From the NCBI GenBank assembly GCA_030531915.1, contig JAUNMD010000010.1, forward strand, positions 3,705 to 17,412: a stretch of 13,708 nucleotides of DNA. The letters are read 5' to 3'. The position numbers and the translations under genes were made by a program. Of this stretch, positions 1 through 5,023 are shown piece after piece; within the stretch, counting starts at the first letter, position 1; each line of letters starts with the position of its first letter. The notes under the pieces were generated by a model. It did no database searches and was not told where the DNA came from. It saw nothing but the letters and a program-made list of their open reading frames with translations. This stretch comes from Pseudomonadota bacterium. GTDB lineage: Bacteria > Pseudomonadota > Alphaproteobacteria > Rs-D84.

Positions 1-543
1 ACGCGCGCCCTCTGGCGAAGACACGGTCAAAATAGGTGTCTGAAATTCCGAGAATCCCATATTCCACATCTGGTCGCGCATAAATTTAATCATACGGTTG
101 CGGAACAAAATATTCTGGTGCAATGATTCACGACGCAGGTCGATATAACGATATTTCAAACGCAAATCTTCGGAAACAGTATCGTCGTCGCCAAACACTT
201 GGAATGGCAAAACATTTGCGTTGGTCAAAACGTCCCACTTTTCCGCCTTGATTTCAATCGCACCGGTTGGGATTTTATCATTGACCGCGGACGCATCACG
301 CGCAACAACCGTACCGGTAATCTGAATCACAGATTCCGGACGCACACGTTCCAATGCCTCGTCCCCACCGTCAAATACACACTGGGTAATTCCATAATTA
401 TCGCGCAGGTCGATAAACAGCAATGACCCATGGTCACGCTTGCGATGAACCCAGCCCGACAGAACAACAGATTGCCCCACATTGGACGCATTCAATTCGC
501 CACAAGTATGGGTTCTGTACTTTGATTTTAATGATACAACCAT
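1..543 (-). CDS. aspS: Aspartate--tRNA ligase, N-terminal part (runs off the left edge)
   Basis: Charges tRNA-Asp with aspartate in the cytoplasm. Only the first 181 codons are present and the frame is open to the window edge. Residues 25-100 form the OB-fold anticodon-binding domain, with the family signature WVHRKRDHG (31-39) and FIDLRD (43-48). Residues 131-138 read YRYIDLRR, and TPILTVSSPEGAR (169-181) is motif 1 of the class II catalytic core. The ATG at 543-541 has an AAGGGA ribosome site (554-549) five bases upstream. Whether this is a strict AspRS or one that also charges tRNA-Asn cannot be told, because the catalytic domain is missing. Its leader carries a T-box-like element, annotated separately. 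It lies downstream of tRNA-Thr on the same strand with no terminator seen between them. Confidence 0.97.
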   Translation of the reverse strand, partial: MVVSLKSKYRTHTCGELNASNVGQSVVLSGWVHRKRDHGSLLFIDLRDNYGITQCVFDGGDEALERVRPESVIQITGTVVARDASAVNDKIPTGAIEIKAEKWDVLTNANVLPFQVFGDDDTVSEDLRLKYRYIDLRRESLHQNILFRNRMIKFMRDQMWNMGFSEFQTPILTVSSPEGAR

Positions 544-546
544 TTT

Positions 547-720
547 GGTCCCTTTTGCTTTGTCATGGACGCCAAAATTTCATCATCTAAGGATTGGATT
601 TGGCACCCAAATGATTTCCACAGGGGCGCGATTTCCGCGCGGTGCCACCCTGATTTATAACTTGTACGTGGGTTATGATTATTCCGTGGTTGTCAGTCAC
701 ATCAACACAATCGTCCCCAT
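547..720 (-). promoter_or_regulatory. aspS leader with T-box-like riboswitch architecture
   Basis: This stretch has no credible gene. Read on the minus strand it folds as follows. A Stem I-like arm pairs TGGG (719-716) with CCCA (672-669), GATT (712-709) with AATC (680-677), and GTGTTG (708-703) with CAACCAC (692-686, one bulged C). An internal loop holds GAC (715-713), an Asp codon. The apical loop (702-693) also contains GAC (698-696). Next comes the T-box core (621-652). GGTGCCA (607-601) is perfectly complementary to the T-box bulge TGGCACC (647-641). The same strand can instead form a local hairpin at 598-612. The ribosome site (554-549) can pair with GTCC (570-567), or weakly with CCCT of the core. 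No hairpin followed by a U run is present, so control of translation is more likely than transcription attenuation. A TTGACA hexamer lies at 733-728, but no convincing -10 follows it. The folds were done by eye. Confidence 0.62.
621..652 (-). promoter_or_regulatory. T-box core / antisequestrator helix (tRNA acceptor-end binding bulge)
   Basis: AGGGTGGCACCGCG at 651-638 matches the T-box consensus AGGGTGGNACCGCG at every fixed base. It folds as known T-box antiterminators do: helix CAGGG (652-648) with CCCTG (625-621), a seven-base bulge TGGCACC (647-641), helix GCGCG (640-636) with CGCGC (630-626), and loop GAAAT. In T-boxes the bulge TGGN pairs with the NCCA end of uncharged tRNA, so N should complement the discriminator base. 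Here N is C, which fits the G73 of bacterial tRNA-Asp (and tRNA-Asn). This agreement with the downstream gene aspS is independent support. The core lies about 80 bases upstream of the start codon. Confidence 0.75.
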
Positions 721-788
721 AAAATTCTGTCAACGGCGAAACACATCATGAACAAAAACAAACAAACGCAAAGTAGATGATGCATTTC

Positions 789-862
789 TGGTGCCCTAAG
801 CAAGAATCGGACTTGCGACTCGTCCTTACCAAGGACGTGTTTTACCACTAGACTATTAGGGC
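789..862 (-). tRNA. tRNA-Thr (anticodon GGU), CCA encoded
   Basis: The 74-base cloverleaf has a seven-pair acceptor stem (GCCCTAA with TTAGGGC), discriminator A and encoded CCA (791-789). The anticodon arm CGTCC/GGACG closes a TTGGTAA loop, giving anticodon GGT, which reads ACC and ACU. G1:C72, C2:G71 and A73 fit threonine identity. Two positions are odd: the D arm (GTCT/AAAC) has a C12-A23 mismatch, and the T loop reads TCCGATT, placing C where nearly all tRNAs have U55. It may be a functional variant, a decaying copy or a base error. Transcription could continue into the aspS leader. Confidence 0.85.
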
Positions 863-882
863 AACTTTGCCATTGCCCCGCA

Positions 883-910
883 ATTATACGGTATTGCGCC
901 TAAAAATCAA
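883..910 (-). promoter_or_regulatory. Promoter of tRNA-Thr
   Basis: TTGATT (910-905), a 16-base spacer and a consensus TATAAT (888-883) lie 21 bases upstream of the tRNA 5' end. The bases just after the -10 are GC-rich (TGCGGGGC), as in stringently controlled stable-RNA promoters. Confidence 0.6.
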
Positions 911-927
911 GAACAAATACGTAAAAT

Positions 928-957
928 AAAAACCACCGGCATTTGCCGGTGTTTTTT
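928..957 (-). terminator. Intrinsic terminator after the CPVC/helical-protein operon
   Basis: CACCGGCA (934-941) and TGCCGGTG (944-951) form an eight-pair stem with a two-base nominal loop. Read on the minus strand, the run of As at 928-932 gives the U tract. It starts nine bases after the TAA at 961. T residues also follow on the plus strand, so it could work in both directions. Confidence 0.75.
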
Positions 958-960
958 GTA

Positions 961-1554
961 TTATTCCAAACAACAATTTACCGCGTTTTTTACCCAGTTT
1001 TTCAGGCGTGACATTGTACCTGTGCCGGTCGTGTCCGCAACGATTGTTGTGTCAGGTGCGGTCGCGTTTTTTTGCGCAACATCTGCCGTGATGGCACACT
1101 GCTTTTTTTCTGGCTGGGCCTTGATATACTTTACATCGCCACCAATCATACCCATATTCAGCCCCCAGAACATACAATACAGACCATACGATTCATCAAA
1201 CAGTTCGTTTGCCTGTGCACTGTCCCCCGCCGATTGCGCTTTGGTTCCAACCTCAAACAACCGCATAGCGGCCGCCAACAGGTGCTTTGATATACACCAA
1301 ACCTCGCCCTCGTACGATGGAATGATTTTTTGCATCATGCGTTTACGCAAATCGCGCACATCATTTATCATATCGTAAAATTCGTGCTTGCCCGTCTTCG
1401 CACCCGAAAACATCAGATGCTCTTCGATAGAAATCAGATTCATAATACCGATTGATAAATCCTGATCTGACGACAGGTCTTTTGGATTCACCTTTTTCGC
1501 GGCGTCCATTTTTTCAACATATTCTTTAACACTCTTGATTTTTTCCATTGCCAT
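961..1554 (-). CDS. Soluble helical protein of unknown function, second gene of the CPVC operon
   Basis: The product is 197 residues and I do not recognise a named family. It looks cytoplasmic and mainly helical. Residues 30-140 form the core, with well-formed amphipathic stretches around SIEEHLMFSGAKTG (42-55) and YEGEVWCISKHLLAAAMRL (81-99), the pattern expected of a helical bundle. A Thr/Ala-rich linker (about 150-180) follows, then a short basic amphipathic tail ending NCCLE, with adjacent cysteines at 194-195. The start at 1554 is preferred over one 16 codons upstream because AAGGAGG (1567-1561) lies six bases before it; the longer form would put this ribosome site inside the gene. It starts 23 bases after the CPVC membrane-protein gene, so the two are almost certainly co-transcribed, and a terminator follows closely. 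Confidence 0.85.
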   Translation of the reverse strand: MAMEKIKSVKEYVEKMDAAKKVNPKDLSSDQDLSIGIMNLISIEEHLMFSGAKTGKHEFYDMINDVRDLRKRMMQKIIPSYEGEVWCISKHLLAAAMRLFEVGTKAQSAGDSAQANELFDESYGLYCMFWGLNMGMIGGDVKYIKAQPEKKQCAITADVAQKNATAPDTTIVADTTGTGTMSRLKNWVKNAVNCCLE

Positions 1555-1577
1555 TGTTTTCCTCCTTTGTTTTATCT

Positions 1578-2081
1578 TTATAAACATGCCGTCATTGCCC
1601 AACTGACCAACGCCAACACAACAACCGGCAACAAAACTTTTTCAAATGGAAAATGTGCGTGACCACCATTGCGTGCTTTCATAAAATCGTACAGTTTTTC
1701 GGTCAATATAAATATCGCCGCCCCACACAGCGTACCGAACAACAACATATCCATACGAAACAGCCCACAAATCCACACCGGATTGTATTTAACCGTTCCC
1801 AAATACGAAAAACCAACCGATGCAACCGACATCGCAATCAACATTGCATTACGCCCACGCCAATGCCAGCCACGCGCATCACAAAACCTTATCAACCAAT
1901 ATCCCACCAGTGCCAACAAAGCACCCGCCCACAGGCCAACCACACTGTCGGGCACACCGGTACGATGCGCAATTTCCAGTGATGCACCAATCGCAATCGT
2001 GCATACCGGACACGCAGGATTTGCAAATGCAGACGATGACAACAACGTCACACCCGCCAATAATCCAAAAAACTTTTTCAT
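1578..2081 (-). CDS. Polytopic membrane protein with a periplasmic CPVC motif
   Basis: The product is 167 residues. Residues 1-20 are a typical signal peptide (MKKFFGLLAG start, AFA before the cut). The mature protein would begin near NPACPVC, placing a CxxC pair (C24, C27) on the periplasmic side. Hydrophobic segments lie at about 47-66, 79-95, 112-130 and 148-165, so an inner-membrane protein with about four spans is likely. Other cysteines are C67, C105, C119 and C166, several in or beside membrane spans. A CxxC motif suggests thiol redox or metal binding, but no thioredoxin fold is evident and I do not assign a function. The start has AAAGGA upstream and a strong promoter. It diverges from a tandem ArsR-type regulator, its probable controller. 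Confidence 0.88.
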   Translation of the reverse strand: MKKFFGLLAGVTLLSSSAFANPACPVCTIAIGASLEIAHRTGVPDSVVGLWAGALLALVGYWLIRFCDARGWHWRGRNAMLIAMSVASVGFSYLGTVKYNPVWICGLFRMDMLLFGTLCGAAIFILTEKLYDFMKARNGGHAHFPFEKVLLPVVVLALVSWAMTACL

Positions 2082-2094
2082 ATTTTCTTTCCTT

Positions 2095-2116
2095 TATATA
2101 TCAATTTCAATATATA
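2095..2116. promoter_or_regulatory. AT-rich dyad over the CPVC operon start site, candidate operator
   Basis: TATATAT (2095-2101) and ATATATA (2110-2116) are perfect inverted arms around an eight-base centre. The site covers the predicted transcription start and abuts the -10 box. AT-rich interrupted dyads at this position are typical operators for ArsR-family repressors, and such a regulator is encoded divergently. The low complexity of the sequence makes a chance dyad easy. Confidence 0.35.
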
Positions 2117-2144
2117 TAATAATTAATATCTATCAAAAAGTCAA
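2116..2144 (-). promoter_or_regulatory. Promoter of the CPVC operon
   Basis: TTGACT (2144-2139), a 17-base spacer and TATTAT (2121-2116) match the sigma70 consensus at five of six bases in each box. Transcription should start near 2109, giving a leader of about 28 bases. Confidence 0.65.
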
Positions 2145-2153
2145 ATTATTTAT

Positions 2154-2182
2154 TTGCAGGCATAAAAAATCTTTGCTATTGT
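2154..2182 (+). promoter_or_regulatory. Likely promoter of the tandem ArsR gene
   Basis: TTGCAG (2154-2159), a 17-base spacer and TATTGT (2177-2182), with TG one base before the -10 (extended -10). The -35 is weak. The predicted start, near 2189, falls within a small dyad. Confidence 0.4.
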
Positions 2183-2186
2183 TCAA

Positions 2187-2201
2187 ATATCAACAGGATA
2201 T
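2187..2201. promoter_or_regulatory. Small dyad overlapping the ArsR gene start and ribosome site
   Basis: ATATC (2187-2191) and GATAT (2197-2201) are inverted around five bases, and the site includes the AGGA ribosome site of the regulator gene. It could serve autoregulation. The arms are short, so confidence is low. Confidence 0.3.
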
Positions 2202-2206
2202 CAAAT

Positions 2207-2860
2207 ATGACCGAAGAAAAATTATCGTTGCCATTACCACCAGAAATTATGCGTCGTGCGGCGCGCGCATTGACATATGTCGCCCACCCACTGCGCCTGC
2301 GCATATTGGAATTTTTGGACGTATTTGGCGCATCATCTGTATCGGCAATCGCACACGGTTTGGACACAGAACAGGTTATTATTTCCCAACACCTGCGCAA
2401 AATGCGCGATGCACACTTGGTTCAAACGACACGTCGCGGGATTTTTATTTACTATGAAATTTGCACTGAATACCCCGCCAGTATATTTGTATGTCTGCGT
2501 AAATTATATGGACATATGACCGATAACCTGCGATTCTTGCGACGTGGTTTTCGTGAAATTTTGCCAACCGATTACACAACCATGGCGGCAAACAGAATCA
2601 AACTGTTTGCAAATTATGACAAGATGCGCATTTTGGAATACCTGACGTGGTGTGGTGAATCATGTGTATCTGATATAGTTCACGGCACAGAAATTCCCCA
2701 GATAAAGGTTTCCCAGTATCTGAAAAAAATGTCTGATGATGATTTTGTTGCATCACGCCGCGACGGTCGACATATATATTATAAAATAACCGCCGGCGTA
2801 CACCAGACCACAATACGTTGTATCCACCGCCGCTATGATTTGGTCGGTAATGATTTTTGA
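2207..2860 (+). CDS. Tandem-domain ArsR-type transcription regulator (two winged helices in one chain)
   Basis: The 217-residue protein holds two ArsR/SmtB-type winged-helix domains, at about 18-100 and 128-208. The repeats align over RILE(F/Y)L, VS.I.HG, the recognition helix SQ(H/Y)L(R/K)KM.D and the wing G..IYY(E/K)I, offset by about 110 residues. ArsR proteins are normally about 100 residues and act as homodimers, so this looks like a single-chain dimer. The classical metal motif ELCVCDL is absent: domain 1 has ASSVSAI, while domain 2 has ESCVSDI, keeping one cysteine (C153) with C149 nearby and C205 in the last helix. Domain 1 has C86 and C96. A thiol or persulfide sensor is conceivable but is inference. 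AGGA precedes the ATG. The gene diverges from the CPVC membrane-protein operon, its likely target. Confidence 0.88.
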   Translation: MTEEKLSLPLPPEIMRRAARALTYVAHPLRLRILEFLDVFGASSVSAIAHGLDTEQVIISQHLRKMRDAHLVQTTRRGIFIYYEICTEYPASIFVCLRKLYGHMTDNLRFLRRGFREILPTDYTTMAANRIKLFANYDKMRILEYLTWCGESCVSDIVHGTEIPQIKVSQYLKKMSDDDFVASRRDGRHIYYKITAGVHQTTIRCIHRRYDLVGNDF

Positions 2861-2897
2861 AAAAGGCAACAGCACTCTACAATTACCAAAAATAAAG

Positions 2898-2915
2898 CCC
2901 CGATATAAATCGGGG
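2898..2915 (-). terminator. Terminator of tRNA-Met, possibly shared with the ArsR gene
   Basis: CCCCGAT (2898-2904) and ATCGGGG (2909-2915) form a seven-pair stem with a four-base loop. The minus-strand continuation is CTTTATTTTT, a good U tract. It begins ten bases beyond the tRNA 3' end. On the plus strand a weaker T run lies six bases after the stem, and the regulator gene ends 37 bases before it. Confidence 0.75.
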
Positions 2916-2924
2916 TTGAATTTT

Positions 2925-3001
2925 TGGTAGCGGGAGAGGGACTTGAACCCCCGACACGCGGATTATGATTCCGCTGCTCTAACCAGCTGAGCTATCCCGC
3001 C
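2925..3001 (-). tRNA. tRNA-Met (anticodon CAU, elongator type), CCA encoded
   Basis: The 77-base cloverleaf has anticodon arm GCGGA/TCCGC around loop ATCATAA, giving CAT. The D arm TAGCTCAGCTGGTTAGAGCA is canonical, the T loop is TTCAAGT, and CCA is encoded (2927-2925). The acceptor stem has a terminal G1-U72 wobble. The C1 mismatch and the three anticodon-stem G:C pairs of initiator tRNA are absent, so it is not tRNA-fMet. A CAU anticodon could also mark a lysidine-modified tRNA-Ile, but the overall sequence resembles alphaproteobacterial elongator Met as I remember it. Confidence 0.88.
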
Positions 3002-3012
3002 AACGCCCGCGC

Positions 3013-3041
3013 ATTATAAACATAAAAAAATTAAATGTCCA
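3013..3041 (-). promoter_or_regulatory. Promoter of tRNA-Met
   Basis: TGGACA (3041-3036), a 17-base spacer and a consensus TATAAT (3018-3013) sit 12 bases upstream of the tRNA. The discriminator GCGCGGGCG is very GC-rich, as expected for growth-regulated stable-RNA promoters. Confidence 0.7.
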
Positions 3042-3060
3042 CAAAATTATACGCGCGCAC

Positions 3061-3086
3061 TGCAATCGGATTTTATTCTGATTGCA
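3061..3086. repeat. Inverted repeat upstream of the pagL-like promoter
   Basis: TGCAATCGGA (3061-3070) and TCTGATTGCA (3077-3086) are ten-base arms with one G-T pair around TTTTAT. It ends 27 bases before the -35 box of the next gene, a plausible place for an activator or repressor site. No T run follows directly, so a terminator is less likely, and there is no plus-strand gene before it to terminate. Confidence 0.45.
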
Positions 3087-3113
3087 TAATTATTATATTT
3101 TTTAATATTTTGT

Positions 3114-3142
3114 TTGAAAGGTGGGCAAAAATAGTGTATTAT
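3114..3142 (+). promoter_or_regulatory. Promoter of the pagL-like gene, placing the start site at the ATG
   Basis: TTGAAA (3114-3119), a 17-base spacer and TATTAT (3137-3142) each match the sigma70 consensus at five of six bases. Transcription would start near 3149, only about two bases before the ATG at 3151, so the transcript is predicted to be leaderless. Confidence 0.65.
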
Positions 3143-3150
3143 ATTGCGTC

Positions 3151-3708
3151 ATGAAAAAATTCTTAGCATCTTTATTTGGCATTATTTTTGCAGCCAATGC
3201 CGTCGCCGCCGATAATCCATTTTTCGGCAAGTATGAAAACCAACTGGCATTCCATTTTGGCCAGGGTATCGACAGTGGATTCTTGGTTCCGCCACCATTG
3301 CGCCCCGTGCCATTTTACATGCTGCATTTCCAGTATTCCCAGCCGACAACATTCTTTCGCGTGCCGGCGCGTCAATCGCTGAATATTGGGCAAACAATCG
3401 GTTTTGGTGAAAAGTACGGTTGGCATTGGGATAAATACAGCATTCCAATGGTATTTATCAGCGAAGATGTCGTCCTGTTTCACGGAAAAAGATGGTACTA
3501 TGCCAACGGCGCAGGTGTCGGCCTGCAAGCGCAACAGAACGAACGTCTGGGGGCAAAGTTATTATTCCAGTGGAAAATGATTGGCGGGTACAAGATAAAC
3601 GACCGCATGAATGTTGAATTATTTATGCAGCATTTTTCCAACGCAAACACCGCACGTGAAAACTATTCATACGCGTTTTACGGTCTGGGCTTTACATATA
3701 ATTTTTAA
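3151..3708 (+). CDS. pagL: PagL-like lipid A 3-O-deacylase (acyloxyacyl hydrolase family), outer membrane
   Basis: The 185-residue precursor begins with a signal peptide (about 1-20, NAVAA before the cut). The mature chain has alternating beta-barrel strands and a C-terminal aromatic end (GLGFTYNF), as in small outer-membrane enzymes. The near-C-terminal signature HFSNA gives H161 and S163, matching the catalytic His and Ser of PagL. E170 is the likely third member; it lies seven residues after the Ser instead of about twelve, so the connecting loop is short. PagL removes the 3-O acyl chain of lipid A, altering membrane charge and immune recognition. The ATG at 3151 is chosen over an in-frame GTG at 3121, because that GTG lies upstream of the -10 box and could not be in the transcript. 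The gene ends four bases from the convergent ung stop. Confidence 0.82.
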   Translation: MKKFLASLFGIIFAANAVAADNPFFGKYENQLAFHFGQGIDSGFLVPPPLRPVPFYMLHFQYSQPTTFFRVPARQSLNIGQTIGFGEKYGWHWDKYSIPMVFISEDVVLFHGKRWYYANGAGVGLQAQQNERLGAKLLFQWKMIGGYKINDRMNVELFMQHFSNANTARENYSYAFYGLGFTYNF

Positions 3709-3712
3709 CGGA

Positions 3713-4375
3713 TTACCACTCTATCGGTGTTTTGCCGTGTTGAACCAGATACTCGTTCGCACGTGAAAAATGGTGATTACCAAAGAATCCACGATGCGCA
3801 GACAGCGGTGATGGGTGCACCGATTTCAATATCAAATTGCGTGATGGGTCAACAAATTCTGCCTTGCGCTGGGCGTACGAACCCCACAGCATATAAACAA
3901 TATTATCACGCGTCGCCACCGCACGAATAACCGCATCGGTAAATTGTTCCCACCCGCGTCCCGCATGTGATGCCGCACGATGTGCCGCCACCGTCAACGT
4001 AGAATTTAACAGCAATACGCCCTGACGCGCCCACGCGGTTAAATCCCCGTGTGTTGCACTGGGGCGACCCAAGTCAGATTCAATTTCTTTGTAAATATTT
4101 ATCAAACTGGGTGGCACGGGCGTTGGTGGCAATACAGAAAAGCACAGACCGTGCGCCTGCCCTGGTTCATGATATGGGTCTTGACCAATAATCACAACCT
4201 TGACATCTGGCAATGGGCACAGATTAAACGCATTGAATATATTCTGTGGCGCGGGATACACCGCATGCCCCGCCAAATATTCGGTGCGCACAAAGTCCGT
4301 CAGTTTGATAAAATAATCTTTATCAAACTCACCCGCCAATGCGTCTTTCCATGATTGTTCAATTTTCACATTCAT
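3713..4375 (-). CDS. ung: Uracil-DNA glycosylase, family 1
   Basis: Removes uracil from DNA arising by cytosine deamination or dUTP incorporation, the first step of base-excision repair. The 220 residues match the usual family length. Diagnostic motifs are GQDPYH (64-69) with catalytic D66, LLLNSTLT (121-128) with the uracil-reading N124, and HPSPLSAHRGFFG (187-199), the minor-groove leucine loop with catalytic H187. The ATG at 4375 overlaps the TGA of the preceding gene as ATGA, which implies translational coupling and is preferred over an upstream in-frame start inside that gene. It is the last gene of the gyrB unit. No terminator is visible before the convergent PagL-like gene, whose stop is four bases away. 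Confidence 0.97.
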   Translation of the reverse strand: MNVKIEQSWKDALAGEFDKDYFIKLTDFVRTEYLAGHAVYPAPQNIFNAFNLCPLPDVKVVIIGQDPYHEPGQAHGLCFSVLPPTPVPPSLINIYKEIESDLGRPSATHGDLTAWARQGVLLLNSTLTVAAHRAASHAGRGWEQFTDAVIRAVATRDNIVYMLWGSYAQRKAEFVDPSRNLILKSVHPSPLSAHRGFFGNHHFSRANEYLVQHGKTPIEW

Positions 4376-5019
4376 AATTTTATCAACCCTGTTTGTAACG
4401 CCTTCCATAAAACAACATCGATATACCCACGTGGCAGAGATGTTTCAGCACACAATTTTTCAAACATTGCATCGCACGCGGCGCGAATATCTGGGTTTAA
4501 TTTTTTATTATCAATTTTTGCGTAACACACCGGATTTCCGCTGTACAGCGCGCCCAAGCGTTGAATCCAAATATCGTATTTCACAACATCTTCGCCCAAG
4601 TTTCGTGCCAAATGATTTGCCGTGATTTTTCCAATATGTGGCAAACGCGCCAAGAACCCCAGACGCGCATCAACATCACCCAGTTTATAATATTCCGCAC
4701 ACAGCGCATCGCGATTTTCCCAAATTTTACAAATCGCATTTATTTTATTTTTATTATGAAAAATAGAAAACAAATAATCAAAATCTGCGCCACGCGCACG
4801 CAACGCAGACATAATTTTTTCATGAATTGATTTCGCCGTCTTTTGTGAAAAACCACCCGCCAAAATCACATACGCACATTGCGATGCAAACGCGTCTGCA
4901 TCACAAATATGCCGATGCATCAGGTTGTCTTTGATTTGGTCAAACGATTGCGCATCACTGTCCAAGCCCGCCGCACGCAACCGCGTATCTAAATCAAAGA
5001 ACCATTTTGCATCAAACAT
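4372..5019 (-). CDS. HhH-GPD superfamily DNA glycosylase-like protein
   Basis: A 215-residue protein with the all-helical HhH-GPD layout. The helix-hairpin-helix is LPHIGKITANHLARNLG (126-142), and the conserved catalytic Asp is D149 in VVKYDIW. Compared with endonuclease III (LPGVGRKTAN), the Schiff-base lysine position is I132, so a bifunctional glycosylase/AP lyase is unlikely and a monofunctional base excisor is the better guess. The C-terminal four-cysteine iron-sulfur motif of endonuclease III and MutY is absent. Substrate is unknown; alkylated or oxidised bases are possible. It follows the 102-residue gene after four bases and overlaps ung by ATGA, so two glycosylases are made from one mRNA. 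It is not clearly AlkA, Nth, MutY or Ogg. Confidence 0.75.
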   Translation of the reverse strand: MFDAKWFFDLDTRLRAAGLDSDAQSFDQIKDNLMHRHICDADAFASQCAYVILAGGFSQKTAKSIHEKIMSALRARGADFDYLFSIFHNKNKINAICKIWENRDALCAEYYKLGDVDARLGFLARLPHIGKITANHLARNLGEDVVKYDIWIQRLGALYSGNPVCYAKIDNKKLNPDIRAACDAMFEKLCAETSLPRGYIDVVLWKALQTGLIKL

Positions 5020-5023
5020 AATG

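Noticed and set aside
547..720. Classical transcription-attenuation T-box with terminator
   Set aside because: No hairpin followed by a U run lies between the T-box core and the aspS start, so I favour translational control.
482..751. Plus-strand open frame of 89 codons overlapping the aspS leader
   Set aside because: It lies opposite the start of aspS and its T-box-like leader, has no ribosome site, and its product resembles no protein. The minus-strand structure explains the region better.
1555..1602. Longer start for the helical protein at 1602
   Set aside because: It would overlap the preceding gene and place the strong AAGGAGG ribosome site inside the coding region.
1669..2457. Plus-strand open frame of 262 codons
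   Set aside because: It runs antisense through the CPVC gene and into the ArsR gene in another frame, lacks a ribosome site and has a shadow-like composition.
2925..3001. tRNA-Ile with lysidine-modified CAU anticodon
   Set aside because: The body of the tRNA looks like elongator tRNA-Met; the possibility is kept only as a minor alternative.
3121..3150. GTG start for the PagL-like protein
   Set aside because: It lies before the -10 box and would add ten residues ahead of a normal signal peptide.
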